Shown one piece after another: positions 54,784 through 62,024 of a stretch of DNA of 64,000 bases (position 1 is the first letter of the stretch; each line of letters opens with the position of its first letter). Position numbers and translations under genes: made by a program. Under the pieces are notes generated by a model that saw only the letters and a program-made list of their open reading frames with translations, was not told where the DNA came from and made no database searches. Origin of the DNA: Barnesiella sp. (GTDB taxonomy: Bacteria; Bacteroidota; Bacteroidia; Bacteroidales; Muribaculaceae); NCBI GenBank assembly GCA_014800945.1, contig JAAVFD010000023.1:1-64000 (forward strand), in the 5' to 3' direction.

Positions 54784-55141
54784 TAAAACAAAAAGCGTAG
54801 GAATCTGTATCTGTTACCGTCCTTCTGTTAGAGGCTTCTCGCATTGCCTATTGGAGTTGGACGGCAACGCAGAAGCCCACGCCTGTATATGCAATAATAT
54901 GACAGATTCATGCAGACATGATTAACATGTCCATGCCAAGAATTGCCGATATATTTTACATATCCACGGGCATCTACCGTTGCTCAATCCTTGACTCCAA
55001 TGAAATTTTGCGAGAATTTCTAACAATCAAGAATCAGCGCGGATAAACGCTTTCTATAAATGTCACATCCCACCCTCTGTCCCCGAACAGGGAACTGATT
55101 CAGATGAATCTTACCCAACTGGCGTGGACAGTGATGTTCTG
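54784..55141 (-). ncRNA. Structured RNA family, copy C
   Basis: Inverted near-copy of copy B. The 45-base block 54951-54995 is the exact reverse complement of 47987-48031. The closing helix pairs 55054-55047 (GAAAGCGT) with 54798-54791 (ACGCTTTT). An internal hairpin reads GACATG-TTAAT-CATGTC, repaired to a perfect stem compared with copy B. The outer helix GAATCTGT/ACAGATTC is perfect here, against one G-U in B. The loop strand CCGTCC (54864-54859) pairs with GGACGG (54822-54817). It precedes the four-gene minus-strand operon. Confidence 0.8.
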
Positions 55142-55147
55142 CGTCAA

Positions 55148-55155
55148 CAAAGATA
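55148..55155 (-). promoter_or_regulatory. Promoter of RNA copy C
   Basis: TATCTTTG on the minus strand; start expected near 55141. No clear -33 element. Confidence 0.6.
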
Positions 55156-55479
55156 GTAATAAAAATTAAAATATTCTGTTCTACAATTGTTTTTTTGCAA
55201 GAACTTTAATGTGTAAAAAATGAAGGTTAGATGTTTGTACTAATATCAAAATAGTATTGTGAACGCCTGGAATGGTTTAAACCTAAATTCGAGAACTGTC
55301 TCCGCTTTTTTGATGTGTGATGATTAGGGAATGGGAAAGTTCTAAATAAATCTTAAAACTATTTTTTGATTTTTCTTGTTAGTAAAACAGATGAGAGAGA
55401 TTTGACTCTGTAAAGCAATTATTATTAAACAACACTGTTTGTGAGCCGATTTCCCTTGCTTATCACAAACTGCACTAAC
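55156..55479. other. Intergenic region before fimbria-type locus
   Basis: AT-rich, divergent between RNA copy C and the DUF3575 gene. No gene, clear promoter match or inverted repeat pair flanking a promoter was found. Confidence 0.5.
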
Positions 55480-56733
55480 ATGAAACACTTCTTACTTCTT
55501 ATTTCACTGCTGCTGGTTGTATCCATTGAAGGGTATGCATTTGAAGTCCGGGATTCCGCTTCAATTCATTTCCGTCAGGGTAGGTCGGTAATTGAACCGA
55601 AACTGTATGGCAACAGCGAGGTGCTCGACAGTTTAATCGGTGCCTTTAACGCAGATTCCGCAAATGCCACTTCCAGGAGGCTTAAAAAGATTATTTTTGT
55701 GGGGACAGCTTCCCCTGAAGGTTCTGTAACTATTAACAGACGGCTCTCTCAGAAGCGCGCTGATAATTTGTTCAACTATCTATCGCATAGGGTTCAGATG
55801 CCTGATTCTGTGACAGGCTTTGAATGGGAAGGCAGAGACTGGAAGGGTCTTTATGAAATGGTTGAAGCAGATCAAAACGTGCCTTGCCGGGAGGAGGTTC
55901 TTCAGCTGATAGAAGAAGTATATAAAGATGTTACCGCTCACGGTGATAATGCTTCAAACCTTGCCAGGATTCAGAGATTCAAGGGCGGAGTGCCTTATGC
56001 ATATATGTATTCTAATCTGTTCCCCGCTCTTCGTGCATCAAAAATATACACTTATTATGATATGCCGTCCCTGCTGAAAGGTATAGGCGGGTATGCTTGC
56101 TTCATTCCGGAGGATATATCATTTGATGGCGTAACTCCTATTGCTTTCACAAGAAAGGAGCGTAAGCCGTTTTATATGTCACTAAGTACAAATATGCTGT
56201 ATGACGCTCTCGCTGTGCCGAATATCGGGGCAGAATTCTACATAGGAAAGAACTGGTCGATAGCAGGTAACTGGATGTATGGATGGTGGGATAAAGATTC
56301 CAGCCACAAATACTGGAGAGCCTACGGTGGCTATCTTGCTGTAAGGAAGTGGTTTGGTAAGGCTGCTGATGAAAAGCCCCTTACAGGAAACCATATCGGG
56401 CTTTATGCCGGGGTTGTAACTTACGACTTTGAATTCGGAGGTACCGGTTATATGGGGGGATTACCCGGAAGAACTCTCTGGGATCGCTGCAACGCAATGG
56501 TTGGAGTAGAGTACGGCTACTCTTTGCCTGTAAGCAAGCACTTTAATATTGATTTTACCATTGGTGTAGGTTACCTCGGTGGTAAATATATAAAATATGT
56601 TCCCGATCATGATTTTTATGTGTGGAAAGACACCAAACATCTTAACTGGTTCGGTCCTACAAAAGCTGAGATTTCGCTTGTATGGCTTTTGGGACATGAC
56701 AATTATAACCGCAGGAAAGGAGGTATGAAATGA
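55480..56733 (+). CDS. DUF3575 / OmpA-like outer-membrane protein
   Basis: 417 residues from MKHFLLLISLL (ATG at 55480 chosen because the signal peptide begins there; a GTG at 55441 is the alternative). After the signal peptide (to about 19), residues 20-190 look OmpA-like (SIHFRQGRSVIEP, FVGTASPEGS..NRRLSQKRADNL). The C-terminal DUF3575 region (about 240-415) is a beta-barrel-like tail with many aromatic strands. Such proteins precede fimbrillin genes in Bacteroides and are probably accessory envelope components. Overlaps the next gene by four bases. Confidence 0.82.
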   Translation: MKHFLLLISLLLVVSIEGYAFEVRDSASIHFRQGRSVIEPKLYGNSEVLDSLIGAFNADSANATSRRLKKIIFVGTASPEGSVTINRRLSQKRADNLFNYLSHRVQMPDSVTGFEWEGRDWKGLYEMVEADQNVPCREEVLQLIEEVYKDVTAHGDNASNLARIQRFKGGVPYAYMYSNLFPALRASKIYTYYDMPSLLKGIGGYACFIPEDISFDGVTPIAFTRKERKPFYMSLSTNMLYDALAVPNIGAEFYIGKNWSIAGNWMYGWWDKDSSHKYWRAYGGYLAVRKWFGKAADEKPLTGNHIGLYAGVVTYDFEFGGTGYMGGLPGRTLWDRCNAMVGVEYGYSLPVSKHFNIDFTIGVGYLGGKYIKYVPDHDFYVWKDTKHLNWFGPTKAEISLVWLLGHDNYNRRKGGMK

Positions 56734-57686
56734 AAACTATTAAACTTAAAGGAGTCCTTGCAGTAATGGCTTTAGTGGTTTCACTCTCGTCCTGCAGGCA
56801 TAAAGAGCTTTATGATGAAGAAATCAGCTACCAGGATATTGAGGTAGTGTTTGACTGGCGCAACGCTCCCGATGCCAATCCTGCCTCAATGGTGTTGTAC
56901 CTTTATGAGCAAAAAGGCGGCACTCCTCTGAGATATGTCTTTTCGGGCAGAAACGGAGGTAAGATAAGACTTCCGTACGGTACTTATAACTCAATAACCA
57001 TGAATGGTGATGATACTGATTGGGCATACGACAATAATATCAATGATATAGACAATTTCACGACTGTTACTCACGAGGTTCATCCGAGTATAACAAGCAG
57101 CACATATTCGGCACATGTATCAAGAGCAGATGAGTCGAAGATTGTGGAGAATCCGAAAATGCTCTGGAGTGACAGAGTTGACGGTTTTACCCTTTCATCA
57201 GCAGACTACAATACGAGAAAAGTGCTTACGCTGTATCCTGAAGAGGCTGTTTGTCACTACACAGTGACTGTACTTGATGTAGAAAACATCGACAGTGTGT
57301 CAGGCACAAAAATCGAGGGAATACTTTCGGGTTTGGCTGAAGGATTCAAGCACGGTCAACAGGCAAACGGTGGCGAGAGTGTAATTATGCCGCTTGAACT
57401 GAATGTTGATGTTGCTGATGACAAACTTTCCGGACAGTTCCTGACATTCGGTGAGGAGACTCATGAGCAGCACAAAGATATTCTTTCGCTTTATCTAAAT
57501 CTTGCAGACGGGTCACGATGGTACTCTGATTTTGATGTAACCGATCAGGTGCATAACGCTAAGGATCCACATCACGTTGACATAGTGATACGCGGAATCA
57601 AGCTTCCCGTAGGTGAGGGTAGTCCCGGTGGTTTTACCGCTGATGTGAGTCCCTGGCAGCGGGTTGACATCTATTTGCCCATGTAA
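56730..57686 (+). CDS. DUF5119 fimbria-associated lipoprotein
   Basis: 318 residues. Lipobox VVSLSSC near 22 gives a lipid anchor. The rest is beta-rich and fits DUF5119 / Mfa2-FimB-like anchor proteins that cap or tether fimbriae. Lies between the OmpA-like protein and the fimbrillin. There is a 48-base gap to the fimbrillin gene. Confidence 0.78.
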   Translation: MKTIKLKGVLAVMALVVSLSSCRHKELYDEEISYQDIEVVFDWRNAPDANPASMVLYLYEQKGGTPLRYVFSGRNGGKIRLPYGTYNSITMNGDDTDWAYDNNINDIDNFTTVTHEVHPSITSSTYSAHVSRADESKIVENPKMLWSDRVDGFTLSSADYNTRKVLTLYPEEAVCHYTVTVLDVENIDSVSGTKIEGILSGLAEGFKHGQQANGGESVIMPLELNVDVADDKLSGQFLTFGEETHEQHKDILSLYLNLADGSRWYSDFDVTDQVHNAKDPHHVDIVIRGIKLPVGEGSPGGFTADVSPWQRVDIYLPM

Positions 57687-57734
57687 TGTGTTATAATAAT
57701 AAATGGATTGAAAATATACTAAAACTATAAAACA

Positions 57735-58805
57735 ATGAAAAAGTTGTATTTCTTAATGCTTGGCGCACTTGCTGTTTCAATGGCAGCTTGTTCTGATGAA
57801 GAACCATCATTGCGCAAAACGGATGGTGAAGCCATTGATTTCCGTCCCGGATTCAGCGGTTCAAGAGCCACCGAGACCACAAATGCAAACCTCAAGTCAA
57901 TCACTGTAACAGCGATTGACTCAGTGGGCGGAGCAAACTATTTTACAGATCTGACCTTTAATAAAGGCAGTGACGGATTCTTTACTTCATCACCGGTGTA
58001 TTTCTGGCCGGGTGATGACAGGAGTCTTACATTCTACGCCTACTATCCAACAATGGATGAGCTTAATGCCGACATAACTATTGATGCCTCAACCAAAGAA
58101 ATGACCGGTTTTGTGGTAGCTGACAGCATTAAGGATCAGGTGGATTTTGTAACTGCTGTAGCCAAAGGTAATAAATCGTCTAATGAGGCAAGTGGTGTAG
58201 AATTGACTTTCAAGCACCAGCTGTCACAGATTGAGCTACAGGCAAGATCAGATTCAAAAGCTTATAAGACTGAGGTAGCCGGTATGAGAATCGGACGAGT
58301 GGAATATATGGCATCATCTTTTGACTTCGCCACATCTAAGTGGACTCTTGATGAGTGGCATGACACTTTTGTATATTCATCAAGCTGTACACCTGTGGTT
58401 TTAGGGTCAGACCCTGTTTCTATTATGGGTGATGCCGGCAATGCGATGCTTTTGCCTCAGACTCTCTATCCGTGGAATCCTGTAGGAGACCCTGATAATG
58501 CAGCCCGTGAGCGCTATCTTGGTGCTCTTGTGAGAGTTACTACTGTTGACGGTGATGTGGTATTTCCGTTGCCAGGCTCAAACAAGACTTACGACTGGGT
58601 TGCATTACCATTGTCAGGTACATGGGAAGCAGGCAAGCACTATGTTTACACTCTTGATTTCACAAAAGGTGCCGGTTATATAGACCCTGATGGTCCTAAT
58701 CCCGGTAAGCCTGTAATTCAGGGTGAGATTAAGCTTGATGTAGATGTCAGCGATTGGGTTAACGACTCAAAAGATGTGTCAATGGAAGCAACGCTCCATA
58801 AATAA
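57735..58805 (+). CDS. Fimbrillin family lipoprotein
   Basis: 356 residues. Lipobox SMAACS near 15-20. It has the pattern of Bacteroidales fimbrillins: IDFRPGFSGSRAT after the anchor, FYAYYP near 95, FKHQLSQIELQA near 158, and the C-terminal YVYTLDFTKG and DVDVSDWVND strands. It is predicted to polymerise, after proteolytic removal of the N-terminus, into type V-like pili. Final gene of the locus, followed by a strong terminator. Confidence 0.85.
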   Translation: MKKLYFLMLGALAVSMAACSDEEPSLRKTDGEAIDFRPGFSGSRATETTNANLKSITVTAIDSVGGANYFTDLTFNKGSDGFFTSSPVYFWPGDDRSLTFYAYYPTMDELNADITIDASTKEMTGFVVADSIKDQVDFVTAVAKGNKSSNEASGVELTFKHQLSQIELQARSDSKAYKTEVAGMRIGRVEYMASSFDFATSKWTLDEWHDTFVYSSSCTPVVLGSDPVSIMGDAGNAMLLPQTLYPWNPVGDPDNAARERYLGALVRVTTVDGDVVFPLPGSNKTYDWVALPLSGTWEAGKHYVYTLDFTKGAGYIDPDGPNPGKPVIQGEIKLDVDVSDWVNDSKDVSMEATLHK

Positions 58806-58820
58806 ATCTAACTCATATTC

Positions 58821-58870
58821 AAATAATTAAAGCGGATGAAACCAATCGGTTTCATCCGCTTTAATTATTT
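58821..58870 (+). terminator. Strong hairpin terminator after fimbrillin
   Basis: AATAATTAAAGCGGATGAAA and onward pairs perfectly over more than 20 bases with 58849-58870 around a three-base loop. Confidence 0.9.
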
Positions 58871-58907
58871 GTTGCTGTCCTTTGGAAAACTTCATACTGA
58901 TTTTTAC

Positions 58908-58915
58908 TATATTTG
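58908..58915 (+). promoter_or_regulatory. Promoter of RNA copy D
   Basis: TATATTTG -7 element with a TTTG at 58881-58884 as a possible -33 element (spacing 23). Start expected near 58921. Confidence 0.6.
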
Positions 58916-58920
58916 CAGAC

Positions 58921-59166
58921 GGTTAGATATTATTTTATCTATCCGGACATATTTGAAAAGCGTTTTTGCTTTATCCTTCATTCCGAAATCGCCAATTTTC
59001 ATTTGATAGAGGAGAAAGCAGTCAGAACGCTCATGCTTGTCGCATATCCGCTCCCCGACAAGGGGCATCGATAGTCGATAAGGCGTGGGAGCGGACTGTT
59101 TATTCTATCAAGGCGTTTGGCGATGCCGGGAATGAAATATTCAGTAGAATCGTCCCGCGCTTTTCC
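58921..59166 (+). ncRNA. Structured RNA family, copy D
   Basis: The closing helix pairs GAAAAGCG 58955-58962 with CGCTTTT 59158-59164. A hairpin TGCTTTATCC/GGAGAAAGCA is possible near the start. Strands of that hairpin's loop can alternatively pair far downstream: TTCATTCC 58977-58984 with GGAATGAA 59129-59136, ATCGCCA 58988-58994 with TGGCGAT 59118-59124, and TTGATAG 59003-59009 with CTATCAA 59105-59111. The apical hairpin has stem CTTGTCG 59036-59042/CGACAAG 59056-59062, and its loop CCGCTCCC 59048-59055 pairs perfectly with GGGAGCGG 59087-59094. The most diverged copy in sequence, but it keeps the pseudoknot. Confidence 0.75.
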
Positions 59167-59191
59167 TATATCATAAAAATTTACCAATACG

Positions 59192-59214
59192 AAGCTGAGA
59201 GGGGCGTGCAGCTT
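59192..59214 (+). promoter_or_regulatory. Small tail hairpin with GAGGGG loop
   Basis: AAGCTG 59192-59197 pairs with CAGCTT 59209-59214 around GAGGGG, 26 bases before the next start codon. The stem sequence differs from that of B and C, but the loop is the same. Confidence 0.45.
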
Positions 59215-59240
59215 GATGGAATTATAATAATAGTTTTATT

Positions 59241-59462
59241 ATGGGTGCTGGAGATTTTCTGGGTTTGTACATAGGTGTAATTTTACTAGCTATGATTATT
59301 GCAGTTATATTCTGGATAGTAGTTTCACTTATATTTCGTTCTTATGTCATGTGGTATTTTAAAATCAATAAACGATTAAGACAACAAGAAGAAATGTACC
59401 GCATGCTGAGTGAAAAATTATCAAAAGTAATATCTTTATTATATTCTCGTCAAGCAGATTGA
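59241..59462 (+). CDS. Small membrane protein, first cargo gene of RNA copy D
   Basis: 73 residues with one strong transmembrane segment (about 8-32, LYIGVILLAMIIAVIFW) and a positively charged amphipathic tail with EEMYRML..KLSKVISLLY. Family not recognised. It is 33 bases upstream of the deiminase-like gene. Confidence 0.65.
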   Translation: MGAGDFLGLYIGVILLAMIIAVIFWIVVSLIFRSYVMWYFKINKRLRQQEEMYRMLSEKLSKVISLLYSRQAD

Positions 59463-59495
59463 TTTCAGGAACATTAATTTAATAAATTATATATT

Positions 59496-60752
59496 ATGAA
59501 TGCAGAGTCAGTTATTGGAATAATTTCAGGTTTAATAGGAATAGGAGGAGCTATTTTTGCGGGATATGAAATTATCAAGAAAAAGCCTATGACAAAGTTG
59601 ATGAATGAATTGGCAGATAAAAATACGTCTGTTACGCGGCAGCATAAAATATTATCATTGATGGACAAGAAATTGATGATGTATGGACAGAGTATTTCAT
59701 CGAAGTTTATAAATGAATTTCATTCCAATGGTCGATCCAAACTGGCTATATTCTATGATATATGCAATGAAAATGATATAGAACCGACTCCTGAAATATG
59801 TAACTTGTTCCTCGGATATGATGAAAAGAAGTTTAGAAATGATTGGACAGCCAATCATCTGAATAAAGCAGTAGAAGTATCTGATTCGTTGCCACAATCT
59901 AAGGCTGATGCAACGGCTGGAGCAAACGTCGTGTATATGTCAGCATTATTAGCAGCAAGATATCCTGCAAGTTGTAAGCGACTGACCGATATATTGAATA
60001 AGCATAATATTCCGTTTGCTTTTCTCAATGGCACAAAAGATATATGGTGCAGAGACTATATGCCGGTGCAGACCCCGGGTGGAAAACTTATTCAGTTTAA
60101 GTATGACCCATCTTATCTGAGGAATTCTAAATATATTGACTCCCGGTCTGATGTAAGACACGTTGATAAGGAAAACAATATATCCCCATTTTTCTCAGAC
60201 ATTAATCTTGACGGAGGAAATGTAGTAATGTATGGTAATAAAGCAATTATTACCGACAGGATTTTCTCAGAGAATCCTAATTGGGAGAGAGAGCGGTTAG
60301 TGTCTGAATTATCCCGCCTTCTTGAATGTGAGATAATAATTATTCCATCATATAAACCTGAATATGATTTCACCGGTCATGCAGATGGAATGATACGTTT
60401 TGCAGACAGTGATACAGTGCTTGTAAACGATCTTGAGCAGGATTTGAAATATATGAAGGAAGCTATTAAAAAGGCTCTTGAAGCGGCAAATCTTAAATAT
60501 GTTAACTTCCCATGGTTTGAGTATAAAGTCAAAGGAAATACAGATCATGCCATAGGTATTTATTTGAACTATCTTGAGGTGGAGAATCTGATTATTATGC
60601 CGGTATTTGGAGTTGAGGGCAATAGAGATGCAGAGGCTCTCGCCAAACTACAAGAGGTATTTCCTGATAAAATCATCGAAACAATAGACTTTAATGATGT
60701 AGCTCTTGCCGGTGGAATACTGAATTGTGTTACCTGGGTAATAAAAAAGTGA
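59496..60752 (+). CDS. Membrane-anchored agmatine/peptidylarginine deiminase-like protein
   Basis: 418 residues. A hydrophobic segment spans about 5-24, then an unfamiliar domain of about 100 residues. From about 145 the protein is a guanidino-group-modifying enzyme of the agmatine deiminase / Porphyromonas peptidylarginine deiminase type. Visible motifs are KDIWCRDYMPV near 186 (substrate Asp), NLDGGNVV near 238, FTGHADGMIRF near 292 (His and Asp of the active site) and GGILNCVTW near the C-terminus with the presumed nucleophile Cys. All catalytic positions seem intact. The membrane anchor and extra N-terminal domain are not usual for agmatine deiminases. Flanked on both sides by small membrane protein genes. 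Confidence 0.8.
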   Translation: MNAESVIGIISGLIGIGGAIFAGYEIIKKKPMTKLMNELADKNTSVTRQHKILSLMDKKLMMYGQSISSKFINEFHSNGRSKLAIFYDICNENDIEPTPEICNLFLGYDEKKFRNDWTANHLNKAVEVSDSLPQSKADATAGANVVYMSALLAARYPASCKRLTDILNKHNIPFAFLNGTKDIWCRDYMPVQTPGGKLIQFKYDPSYLRNSKYIDSRSDVRHVDKENNISPFFSDINLDGGNVVMYGNKAIITDRIFSENPNWERERLVSELSRLLECEIIIIPSYKPEYDFTGHADGMIRFADSDTVLVNDLEQDLKYMKEAIKKALEAANLKYVNFPWFEYKVKGNTDHAIGIYLNYLEVENLIIMPVFGVEGNRDAEALAKLQEVFPDKIIETIDFNDVALAGGILNCVTWVIKK

Positions 60753-60758
60753 ACGCAG

Positions 60759-61232
60759 ATGTCGGAAGATAATACAATACGCACGCTGTCGGATAAATAT
60801 AGAGTCGGCGGCGAATTTAACGATAGGCTTAGACAAATCTCATTAAGTAAAATTGATGAAAAAAGGTATGCTCCAAGACATAAATCACGTTTTGGTCTAA
60901 TCGTATGTGTTGTTATCGTTGCAAGTATATTGATATTGGCGGCTTTGAAAAATCCGTCAAACCATGAAGCTAAGAGTGAAATTAAATCTCTTATTAAAGA
61001 AAAAATTAACGAATCATCCGCTGATACTGATTTCATGTCCAGCTTAGCAATGATTTTTGTTCAGTCAATGCTTGATAATTGGCTTCAGATAAAGGTTTCG
61101 AGCTATATATTCTTCTCTACTTTCAATGTGACGGTTAATGCTCATGAAGAAAAAATATCAATATTGTCGGGTATTATTATCTTTGGGGAAATAATACCAT
61201 TGCAATCTGAGTTGGTTAAAACCGATAATTAG
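60759..61232 (+). CDS. Small membrane protein, last gene of RNA copy D cassette
   Basis: 157 residues with one strong transmembrane segment near 45-62 (FGLIVCVVIVASILILA) and a second moderately hydrophobic region near 110-140. The N-terminal 40 residues are charged and probably cytoplasmic. No known family recognised. Six bases after the deiminase-like gene, so co-transcription is likely. Confidence 0.65.
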   Translation: MSEDNTIRTLSDKYRVGGEFNDRLRQISLSKIDEKRYAPRHKSRFGLIVCVVIVASILILAALKNPSNHEAKSEIKSLIKEKINESSADTDFMSSLAMIFVQSMLDNWLQIKVSSYIFFSTFNVTVNAHEEKISILSGIIIFGEIIPLQSELVKTDN

Positions 61233-61257
61233 AAGGTGGGTGTAGAAAAGTTTATGT

Positions 61258-62013
61258 TCAGATTGGTTCCATGTTTGCTTCAAGGCGCTGGCGCACAACT
61301 TCGTAGATAGTTATTCCGGCAGCAACCGATACATTTAGAGAGCCGATGTTGCCGAACATGGGAATTGAAACAAATGTGTCGCTAAGCCTCAGAATCTCAG
61401 GCGATATTCCGGTGTCTTCCGCTCCGAGAACAAGTGCCACCGGTACAGTATAATCGGTCAGGGTGTAGTTGATATCGGCTTTTTCTGTAACTGCTACAAT
61501 TTTATATCCACTGGCTTTCAATTGCTTAACAGCGGAAAGTGTGCTTGACTCGCGGCAAATGGGTATGTGGTGAAGAGCTCCGGCTGAGGTTTTTACAGCA
61601 TCGGCATTGACACTCACACTGTTATGTGTGGGTATAACTATAGCATCTACTCCCGCACACTCACAGGTGCGTGCTATTGCTCCGAAATTTCTCACGTCTG
61701 TAAGACCGTCGAGAACAACAATAAATGGTAGTGCTCCGGCTTCGTATAGTTCAGGAATGACTCTGTCAAGCGAATCGTAAGTAACGGCAGATAAAAGAGC
61801 AACTACTCCCTGATGGTTTTTACGGGTAATTTTGTTAATGCGCTCTACGGGAACTCGTTTGCTAACAATACGATGCTCGCGCATAAGGTCAAAAAGTTCG
61901 CCGGCAAGTTCACCTGACAGGTCTTTTTTTATATATATGCGGTCAATATCTTTACCAGCTTGAATGGCTTCCATAACGGCACGGATACCGAAAATATAAT
62001 CTTCGTTCATCAT
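61258..62013 (-). CDS. rlmB: 23S rRNA 2'-O-methyltransferase RlmB
   Basis: 251 residues of the SpoU/TrmH type. A substrate-binding domain at the N-terminus (EDYIFGIRAVMEAI) is followed by a trefoil-knot methyltransferase domain with LDGLTDVRNFGAIART near 102, LGAEDTGIS near 195 and GSLNVSVAAGI near 222. Methylation of G2251 in 23S rRNA is inferred from family. It follows recN by 11 bases on the same strand. Confidence 0.9.
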   Translation of the reverse strand: MMNEDYIFGIRAVMEAIQAGKDIDRIYIKKDLSGELAGELFDLMREHRIVSKRVPVERINKITRKNHQGVVALLSAVTYDSLDRVIPELYEAGALPFIVVLDGLTDVRNFGAIARTCECAGVDAIVIPTHNSVSVNADAVKTSAGALHHIPICRESSTLSAVKQLKASGYKIVAVTEKADINYTLTDYTVPVALVLGAEDTGISPEILRLSDTFVSIPMFGNIGSLNVSVAAGITIYEVVRQRLEANMEPI

Positions 62014-62024
62014 GACAATTTACA

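Noticed and set aside
54740-54844. N-terminal extension of the UDG-like protein
   Set aside because: The extension translates RNA copy C and its conserved tail; the ATG at 54739 right after the tail is the natural start.
55156-55479. Invertible promoter before the fimbria-type locus
   Set aside because: Such switches are common before fimbrial and capsule genes in Bacteroidales, but no inverted repeat pair flanking a promoter is visible here.
47868-59166. Retron interpretation of the four RNAs
   Set aside because: The terminal complementary strands and long hairpins recall retron msr-msd RNAs, but no reverse transcriptase is encoded next to any copy or elsewhere in the window.
47868-59166. 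Group I/II intron, tmRNA, RNase P or 6S RNA
   Set aside because: No domain V or P7-like core, no tRNA-like ends or tag frame, no RNase P conserved core; four copies at accessory genes also argue against single-copy housekeeping RNAs.
58966-59274. Open frame of 102 codons across RNA copy D
   Set aside because: It lies inside the structured RNA and overlaps the start of the small membrane protein gene in another frame, and the peptide has no recognisable features.
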